From positions 102,501 to 165,000 of the forward strand of contig MCFG01000016.1 in NCBI GenBank assembly GCA_002104895.1: a DNA stretch of 62,500 nt. Direction: 5' to 3'. The translations under genes and the position numbers were made by a program. Source of the stretch: Anaeromyces robustus. Lineage: Eukaryota; Neocallimastigomycota; Neocallimastigomycetes; Neocallimastigales; Neocallimastigaceae. How positions within the stretch are numbered: position 1 is the first letter of the stretch; the number at the start of each line of letters is the position of its first letter. Under the pieces are notes generated by a model. The model worked only from the letters and a program-made list of their open reading frames with translations. It ran no database searches and had not been told where the DNA came from. Positions 50,075 to 62,500 of this stretch are shown here, piece by piece.

Positions 50075-51255
50075 TGATTAAAAATTATGCAACAATCTTT
50101 GATAAATTCACAAGTTTATATATTTTAATTAATATTTAAATTAATTTTATAAACTTTAAATAATATTAAAAATATTATTTTTTTTTATTAATTTGGTTAA
50201 TCTTTATTTATTTATTTATATATTTATTTATTTATTTATTATTTTATGCGCATAATTAAATTTAAAGTTTTTTTGTAACTTTGAAATTTTCCTTTTTTTT
50301 TTTTTCTTTTTTTCTTTTTTTCTTTTTTTTTAAATTTAAATAAATAATAATTAATTTTTTTTTTATTTTATAATAAACTCAATATTTTAGTAAAATTAAT
50401 AAACTATTATTACTTAATATTTTATTTCTTTATTACTTTATTATAAAAATGTTTTTTAATTTTTTTTTTCTTTTTAATTCTTGCTATTATTATTCAAATT
50501 TTTTATTTATTAAAATTTACTTTATAGGATTTTAAACCCTTTTTTTTATATTCTTTTTATAATCATTTTTAATTTTTAATTTTTTTTTCCTTTACATTCT
50601 TTATTTTCTTTAATAATATTCAATATTCATTATTTTTTTAATTATTATTATTAATTACTATTATTATTATTAATATTTTATGATAATTATTATTATTATT
50701 ATTATTATTTATTATTTATTATTATTATTTATTATTAATATTATTATGATAATTATTATTATTATTTATTATTAATATTATTATGATAATTATTATTATT
50801 ATTTATTATTATTATTATTATTATGATAATTATTATTATTATTATAATTTAATATTAATATTAATATTATTATTATTATTTTATTTTTTATTTATCATAT
50901 TTTTTTAATCCATTTTATATTGAATTTATTTTCTTATTTTCTTTTAAATAAATAAGAAATATTTTTCTTTTTTTTCTTTTTTATTTGAAATTTATTGATT
51001 CAAATCTTATTATAGATATTAAAGATATCTTAATATATTTGTATTAAGTAAAGTTAATACCTTTCATTTAATTTTTATCTCTAACTCTCTATTCATAATA
51101 TTCAATTGAAAAAGAAAATAAACATAAGAAAAAAAAAAATATTCCTTCTTTTCTCATTCATTTATTCTTTTTATTTTATTATTATTATTACTATTATTTT
51201 TATTTTATTTTATATTAATTATAATTTTAATTTTAATTTTAATTTTAATTTTAAT
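50075..51255. other. Intergenic DNA between ankyrin paralogues B and C
   Basis: Holds the distal upstream block of B (to about 50420), a run of ATT/ATTATTATGATAATT repeats at about 50640-50880 (a repeated ATTATTATGATAATTATTAT unit), and the 3' flank of C (50985-51255), including TAATTTTAATTTTAATTTTA before the stop. No gene. Confidence 0.65.
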
Positions 51256-53714
51256 TTATTGTATTATTAATTTATTTTTTAACTTCTTTTTTAACTTATT
51301 ATATTTTAAATATGCTTTTATAGATTTTTCTTCTAGTGTTGTTTTACCAAAAACATTTTTTTCTTTTATATTTGATCCATGTTTAATTAAATATTTAATA
51401 ATACTTTTATTTTCATTTTGACAAGCATAAAATAATGGTGTTTTACCATGAGAATCTTCTTTATTTATATCTGCTCCATGTTCAACTAAATATTTGATTA
51501 TAATTTCTTTATTATTATAACATGCTTTTAATAAAGGTGTCTCACCAAATTCATCTTCTTTATTGATATCTGCTCCATGTTCAACTAAATATTTCATTGT
51601 ATTTTCATTTTCATTTTGACAGGCATAATATAATGGTGTTTTACCATGAGAATCTTCTTTATTTATATCTGCTCCAAGTTCAACTAAACATTTGATTAAA
51701 TTTTCTTTATTATTAATACATGCCTTTAATAAAAGTGTTTCACCAGAATCATATTTTTTATTGATATCTGCTCCATGTTCAACTAAATATTTCATTGTAT
51801 TTTCATTTTCCTTTTGACAAGCATGATATAATGGTGTTTTACCATGAGAATCTTCTTTATTTATATCTGCTCCAAGTTCAACTAAACATTTGATTAAATT
51901 TTCTTTATTATTAAAACATGCCTTTAATAAAAGTGTTTCATCAGAATCATATTTTTTATTGATATCTGCTCCATGTTCTACTAAATATTTCATTATATTT
52001 TCATATCTATATAGAAATGCATAATATAATGGTGTTTTACCATGATTATCTTCTTTATTGATATCTGCTCCAAGTTCAACTAAACATTTAATTATATTTT
52101 CTTCATTATTATAACATGCCTTTAATAAAAGTGTTTCACCAGAACCATATTGTTTATTGATATCTGCTCCATGTTCTACTAAATATTTCATTATATTTTC
52201 ATTTTCATTTTGACAGGCATAATATAATGGTGTTATACCATAATTATTTTCTTTATTTATATCTGCGCCATGTTCAACTAAACATTTGACTACTTTTTTT
52301 TTATTATCATAACATGCCTTTAATAAATGTGTCTCACCATATTCATCTTCTTTATTGATATCTGCTCCATGTCAACTAAATATTTCATTATATTTTCATT
52401 TTCATTTTGACAGGCATAATATAATGGTGTTTTACCATGAGAATCTTCTTTATTTATATTTGCTCCATGTTCAACTAAATATTTGATAATATTTTCATTT
52501 CCAGTTTCACATGCCTTTAATAAAGGTGTTCGGCCTGATTTATTTTTTTTATTGATATCTGCTCCATGTTCAACTAAATATTTGACAATCTTTTCATTTC
52601 CAGTTTCACATGCATAAAATATTGGTATATTACCAATAATATCTTCTTTATTTACATCTGCTCCAACTAAATATTTAATTATATTTTCATTATTATTATC
52701 ACATGCCATTAATAAAGGTGTTTGACGAAGTAAATTTTCTGCATTTATATTTTCTCCATGGTCGACTAAATATTTGACTAAATCTTCATCTCCATTATAA
52801 CTCGCAATAATTAATGGTGAAATGCCTAAACTATTATTATTTAGTCCATATGGATTTGCTCCACATAGACTAATTAAATGATTTATAAAATTAACATTTC
52901 CACCCATATATGCAGATAATAATGGTCTTTCACCAATTTTATTTTGTTTATTGATATCTGCGCCATGTTCAATTAAATATTTGACAATAGTTTCATTTCC
53001 AGATTCACATGCAAAAAATATTGATGTTTTACCAATATTACTTTCTTTATTTACATTAGCTCCATGGTCAATTAAATATTTTGTTATATATTCATTTCCA
53101 GATTCACATGCATAGAACAATGGTGTCATATTAACAATATCTTCTTTATTTATTTCTGCTCCATGTTCAACTAAATATTTAAATAAATTTTCATGTCCAT
53201 TTAAACATACTTCAAATAATGGTGTTTTACGTTCTTTATTTTCTTTGTTGATATCTACTCCATGTTTAATTAAAAATTTAACCATAGTTTCATTTCCACT
53301 TACACAAGCATCAAATAAATAATTATCACAAGAATTATAAGTATCAGTATCTTCTTTTGAACATTTATATTTCGAAATTAGTTCATTTAAATCGGAAGTA
53401 GATATTGGTATTTTATTTTTGTAATGGCTAATTAAAATATTCAAAATAAATTCATTACTAAAAAAATTTAAATTTTCAAAAATAATTTTAAATAATTCAA
53501 TATTATTTTCTTTTATTAATCGTTTTATGAATAAAGAGGATATATTTATATATTCACTACAATTTTCAACTATAAACTTCAATCTTTCCATAGTAAGTAG
53601 ATTTTTATCATACAGTTCATAGACAACATCTTTTTCAATATCTTTATGAATTAATTGTTTAATTTCATTAATATTTTTTGAATCAATTATATTGATATAG
53701 TCAGCAGTGTTCAT
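51256..53714 (-). pseudogene. Ankyrin-repeat paralogue C, broken by a one-base frameshift
   Basis: The frame opens at the conserved ATG (53714, MNTADYIN) and carries the family N-terminal region and about 10 ankyrin repeats. At about 52372, inside a KYLVEHGAD motif, one base of the usual GTTCAAC (plus strand) is missing. The frame then slips and stops near 52320. The original frame continues without other damage to 51256, giving about 10 more repeats and the family tail KAYLKYNKLKKKL. Without the slip the product would be about 819 residues, the longest of the three. As read, only the first part is made; an internal ATG (52191) opens the remainder. The rest is unscarred, so this is either a very young pseudogene or a sequencing/assembly indel in repetitive DNA. 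The second half has the clearest 66-residue two-repeat period. Confidence 0.85.
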
Positions 53715-53850
53715 TATTGATAATATTTTCAAATAAAAATAAAAATTATCTAATTTATTATGTCTTTTTTTTTTTTTTTTTTTTTCAAAGAAAAAAAGAT
53801 TATCTTCATTATTTTCATTATTTTTATTTCAAAATATTATTTTGTTTATT
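53715..53850 (-). promoter_or_regulatory. Conserved promoter/leader block of paralogue C
   Basis: Matches the block upstream of B (49466-49612) in order and sequence, differing mostly in poly-T length and single bases. Retention of this block argues that C was transcribed at least until recently. Confidence 0.5.
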
Positions 53851-53963
53851 TTATTTTATTTATTAATTTATTTATTAATTTATTAATTTATTAATTTATT
53901 AATTTATTTATTAATTTAATAATTTAATAATTTATTTATTTATTTATTTATTAATTTAATAAT

Positions 53964-54038
<75 letters not shown>

Positions 54039-54360
54039 TTATTCTATACATATTTTAAAAATTTTAAGTTTTTTTTTGTAATTTTGAAATTTTACTTTTT
54101 CTTTTTTTCTTTTTTTCTTTTTTTTTCTTTTTTTCTTTTTTTTTTTAATTTAAATAAATAATAATTAATTAATTTTTTTTTATAATAAACTCAATATTTT
54201 GGTAAAATTAATAAACTATTATTACTTTATATTTTTTTTAAATTTATTTTATTTTATTTTATTTTAGATAGTATTTATTATTTGTTTGTTCGTTTAGTTT
54301 AAATATACATATATTTTCTTTATAATATAAAAGTAAAAATAGAATTAAAATCTATTCTAT
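53851..54360. other. Intergenic DNA between ankyrin C and the GH5 gene
   Basis: A TTTATTAATTTA compound array followed by pure TTTA (about 53862-54041) occupies the same place as the giant array upstream of B. The distal block TTTTGAAATTTTACTTTTTC to GGTAAAATTAATAAAC ends near 54225. The last about 130 bp are the 3' flank of the GH5 gene. Confidence 0.7.
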
Positions 54361-54791
54361 TCATACATAATACATATAATAAAGAATGATACTTAAAATA
54401 GCAATAGTTATTTTTAATTTTTTAATATTCATTTTATTAATATTATAAGAATTATCTCCAGAAGCTGGAAGGTCGTCAATATCATCTGATGTTTTGTTCT
54501 GATTTTGATTTGAATTTTGGTTAGGATCATTATTACCTTTATTATCATCGTTATTATTATTATCGCCATTATTATTATTATCACCATTATTATTATTATC
54601 ATTATTATTATTATTATCACTATTATTATTATTATTATTATTATCATTATTATTATCATTATTATTATCATCATTATTATCACCATTATTATCACTATTA
54701 TTATCACCATTATTATCACTATTATTATCACCATTATTATCACCATTATTATCATTATTATTATCACCATTATTATCATTATTATTATCAC

Positions 54792-54824
<33 letters not shown>

Positions 54825-56019
54825 CATTATTATCATCATTATCACCTAGATCAATATCATAATCATTAGGAATTTCATCAGTTTTATCACAATTTTCTTC
54901 ATAACCAACACTACACATCATAGTATTAAATACTTTAGGATATGCAATTTTTAAAGTGGAACGATTTATAAAACCATAGTTTTCATCATTCGCATTTCCA
55001 AAAACTCCATTATCCCATAATATACATGGTATTCCTAAATTTTCAGTTATTTGTAGATAATATTTTGCCCAATTACATCTTTCTTCATCATTATTACGAT
55101 ATATTGCTCCAAATTCTCCTATTATAACAGGAATATCTTTACTTCTTAATAATTTATATATAACATCATTCATTGCCCAATTTATTTCACTTTTACCATC
55201 ATCATTAAATTCTGAAATTGGACTGTCGGTTGTATCTAATGCAAAATGATAAGGAGTATAGGCATGAAGTGATACAATAATTTTATCATCATCAGATGGA
55301 TAATTAAAATGAGTTATACTATTTTCATTAACACTAGCAGCATATGGGGGTATCATTAAATGACGTAAAGCATTATTACCACCAGTAGAACGTACAGTAT
55401 TAATAAAAAGTTCATTAATTTCATTAACAAAATTCCAACCATCTTCATCACCACCTGTCCATTCTACAGCTGATCCTACTTTTCTTGGTTCATTACAACC
55501 TTCAAATATTAAATGTTCATCATAATCTTTAAATGTATTAGCAATTTGTGTCCATATTTCTTTCATAATAGCTTTAGTATTTTCTAAATTTTCTTTATAA
55601 GTATAATTCCAATCTTCATGATGTATATTTAAAATAGCATAACTTCCTGTATTAATAGCATAATCTACTACTTCTTTAACTCTTTCCATCCATTGATCAT
55701 TAATTATATAATCTGGTCCATCACCGAAATGACCTACCCATGTTGTAGGTATACGGAAAAGATTAAAACCAAGTTTACTTAATTTTTGAAATAATTCTGG
55801 TGTAGCTCTTGGATTTCCCCAACAAATTTCTGAAGTCGTATCTGATATATAACCATTATCTGTTGTACATTTAGCATCTAAAGTATTACCTAAATTCCAT
55901 CCAATTGTTAATTCTTTGATTAATTCATTTGAAGAAATATCTTTCATTCCATAGGTATTTTTAATAAAAAGAATACCAATGGTACTGATAATAAAATTTA
56001 AACTATTGTAGAATTTCAT
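54361..56019 (-). CDS. GH5 (subfamily 4-like) endoglucanase with Asn/Asp-rich linker and hydrophobic C-terminal anchor
   Basis: This is an intact 552-residue frame. Residues 1-24 are a signal peptide. Residues about 30-370 are a GH5 catalytic domain: IGWNLGNTLDA, GFNLFRIPTTW, ILNIHHEDW (H133, H134), FEGCNEPR with acid/base E177, VSLHAYTPYHF, IIGEFG with nucleophile E302, and ILWDNG. All expected catalytic residues are present. The order and motifs fit GH5_4 endo-beta-1,4-glucanases/xyloglucanases of gut bacteria, so an origin by transfer from bacteria is likely. Residues about 392-500 are an Asn/Asp/Gly linker in AAT/GAT/GGT codons. The end has PASGDNS and then KKLKITIAILSIILYYMYYV, a GPI signal or single membrane helix. 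There is no dockerin (CBM10-type) or CBM, unlike cellulosomal enzymes, so I infer a cell-surface enzyme. There are no introns. It is codirectional with the ankyrin genes but functionally unrelated. Confidence 0.92.
54540..54845 (-). repeat. Coding trinucleotide array (Asn/Asp/Gly linker)
   Basis: ATT/ATC/ACC triplets on the plus strand read AAT/GAT/GGT on the coding strand. Many are arranged as a 12- to 15-bp NNDNNGD-type unit. Slippage here would change linker length without breaking the frame. Confidence 0.85.
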
Positions 56020-56151
56020 TTCATCTTTATTCTAATAAAAATAAATAAATAATAATTTTTTTTAATAAAAAAGTTTGATATTTATTAATATTTATATTAT
56101 TTATCACTACTTTTTTAATATAGATAATTTTTTTATTATATATTATTATTC

Positions 56152-56208
<57 letters not shown>

Positions 56209-56795
56209 AAAATGAAAAATTAAATATAATAATTAATTATAAATTAATAATTTTAATTTTTTCCATTATTTAATGATTATAAAATTCATAAGAAATAATA
56301 ATCTTTTATTTTTTTTTATTTCCATTATTTTTTTACAATACTTAAATATATATATTATTTATTTTTTTTTTTTTTTTTTTTTTTGGTTTTTTATAATTAA
56401 GGTATATTATTTAAATTTATGGAATCGAAAAAAAAAAATTAATATATTAATATATTAATATCAATAAATAAATTATAAAGATTAAGATAAATTTATTTAA
56501 ATATTATTTAATTATTTTATGTTTTTAATGTTTTATAAAATTAAAGTTTTTTGTATTAATTAAATTCTATCATATATTATAGTTCTAACCATTAAAATTC
56601 TCTTAATATAAAGTTTTGAGAAAAAAAAAAAAAAATAAATTAGTTAAAATTATGATTTTAATTTAGGTATTTGATTAATAAAATGTTTCTATTTCATTTT
56701 AATAATGAATTAAATTAATAAGCCAATGAATTAAAATGAATTATTTGTAAATTTTTTAAATTGAAATATATAGAATTAAAAAAAGTATTTGGGAC

Positions 56796-56833
<38 letters not shown>

Positions 56834-58051
56834 AATTCTATACTTTTTTTTATAATTTAATTAAACTTTTTATATTAAAGATAATTAAAAAGAGAAAAAA
56901 AAAAAGTTAACTGATATTCTCTTCTTTCATAATCAATATTTTATACATTTAATTATATTTATATGTTAATAGTTAACGATAAATTTAATAAAGTAATTGA
57001 TAAAAAAAAAAAATACCCGTAAAATAATTATATATATTCTTTTTAACACTTATCAGTGTCATTATCATGATATATTATTCATTATTCATAATTATATATA
57101 TTAAGTATATAACAATATTCAATTGTATCATGATGAAAAAGTATCTTTAAATATTATTCATTATTCCTAATTATATATACTAAATATATAATATAACAAT
57201 ATTCAGTTATATCATGCTTATATATTATTAATTTTAATAATATTTATAATTGTGAATATTAAAATTAATAAAAAACAGTTTAAAGTTTATTTAATTTTTA
57301 TTTTTTATCTAATTTCATATATATTATTTTTATATCTTTTGTAATTAATAATTAAATTCCGTATAATAAATTGAAAAATAAATATTGAAAAATAAATAAA
57401 TTGAAAAATAAATATTCTTTCTTTTATTGGATTTTTGTTATGTGGTATATTAATATGATATATTTATTATTATAAATAAAATTTATATTAAATTTTATAT
57501 TTTTTGGTGTTTTTATAAAAAACAAAATACTAATTTTATATTAACAAGAAAAAAAATTTTTTTTCTATTTAGTAATATTTATAATAAAATAAAAAATGTT
57601 TAAGAATATATATATTATTATAAAATAAGCATACTCTTTAAAAAAAAATCACATTTTTATATTTAATATTTATATACCTTTTTCTTTTTTATTTATTAAA
57701 TTATAAAAAAAAAAAAAAAAAAGAAAGATTAAAAAAACATTTAAACAAATGTTCATATATATATATATTTTATTAAAAAAAATTTATATTTGTACTTATA
57801 CATTCAAATATAAATTATTTTTTCTTTTTTTTTAAAAAAAAATATACAAATAATAGTATGTATAAATAGTATGTTAGATATTATTTGATAGTATTTTTAT
57901 AATATTATTTATCTTCTTTTTTTTTTTTTTTTTCTTTTTTTAAAATTTTTTTATTATATATAACGATTATACAATAGAATTATATATTATTTATTTATTT
58001 ATTTTATTTTATTTTTTCTTTATATTTTAATTTCCTTATAACATATATATT
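56020..58051. other. 2.0 kb non-coding region
   Basis: Promoter side of the GH5 gene and 3' flank of the large gene at 58052. It has a long T12-A33 junction (about 56150-56193), a 30-base poly-A (56801-56832), and two similar segments around 57080 and 57150 that share ATTATTCATTATTC, ATTATATATA and ATAACAATATTCARTT. No gene is seen. Confidence 0.6.
57070..57220. repeat. Imperfect direct repeat, about 75 bp, two copies
   Basis: ATTATTCATTATTCATAATT with ATATAACAATATTCAATTGT and ATCATG (about 57074-57132) recurs as ATTATTCATTATTCCTAATT with ATAACAATATTCAGTTAT and ATCATG (about 57153-57217). Confidence 0.65.

Positions 58052-62500
<4,449 letters not shown>

Larger units (their letters stand above)
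50985..54230. repeat. Segmental duplication unit C (ankyrin gene plus both flanks)
   Basis: Second member of the duplication described for 46960-50420, in the same orientation and with the same block order. Unit A (about 43531-46320) shows the same layout in a more eroded form. Confidence 0.75.

Noticed and set aside
54517-54849. Poly-Ile/Thr plus-strand frame over the GH5 linker
   Set aside because: Shadow of the Asn/Asp linker codons; the minus strand carries the GH5 gene.

Overview
The window looks like nuclear DNA of a very AT-rich, gene-poor eukaryote, most probably an anaerobic gut fungus (Neocallimastigomycota). The evidence is: long A/T-only intergenic DNA full of homopolymers and TTTA/ATT microsatellites; GT-AG introns read in the standard code; proteins rich in Asn, Asp, Lys and Thr runs; a bacterial-type GH5 cellulase; a secreted 'choice-of-anchor A' protein on a Thr stalk; and ankyrin-repeat and cysteine-rich families of the kind expanded in these fungi. 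The organism is inferred from style and gene content, not proven. The coding sequence I can support covers about 28% of the window.

Layout. 1-67: last 21 codons of a plus-strand gene entering from the left. 2128-2859 (-): small secreted, probably GPI-anchored wall protein. 2860-11068: about 8 kb without an intact gene, holding a decayed Cys-rich gene fragment between long direct repeats and several local duplications. 11069-13093 (+): secreted choice-of-anchor A protein. 13094-16730: non-coding, with a large imperfect inverted repeat. 16731-18101 (-): two-exon BAR-domain protein. 18102-31305: 13 kb of simple-sequence DNA with hairpins and a higher-order AAAT/AAT array. 31306-33547 (-): two-exon TIS11/tristetraprolin-type tandem CCCH zinc-finger protein. 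33548-43752: 10 kb without an intact gene, with one less AT-rich islet that looks like a decayed coding fragment.

43753-53714 (-): three head-to-tail ankyrin-repeat paralogues, each carrying its own flanks and a TTTA array in the same relative place, so the whole unit was duplicated. The third copy carries a one-base frameshift. 54361-56019 (-): GH5 endoglucanase with an Asn/Asp-rich linker and a hydrophobic C-terminal tail instead of a dockerin, so it is probably tethered to the cell surface. 58052-62500 (-): very large low-complexity Asn/Asp/Glu protein with 60 consecutive AAT codons, running off the right edge.

How the genes relate. The GPI-type protein, the Thr-stalk protein and the tethered GH5 would all act at the cell surface or on plant fibre. 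The CCCH protein would act on mRNA decay and the BAR protein on membrane curvature. Apart from the ankyrin array there is no sign of an operon-like or co-functional cluster. The most distinctive features are the ankyrin segmental duplication with its two-repeat (66-residue) higher-order period, and a recurrent A-tract/T-tract junction motif in the non-coding DNA.
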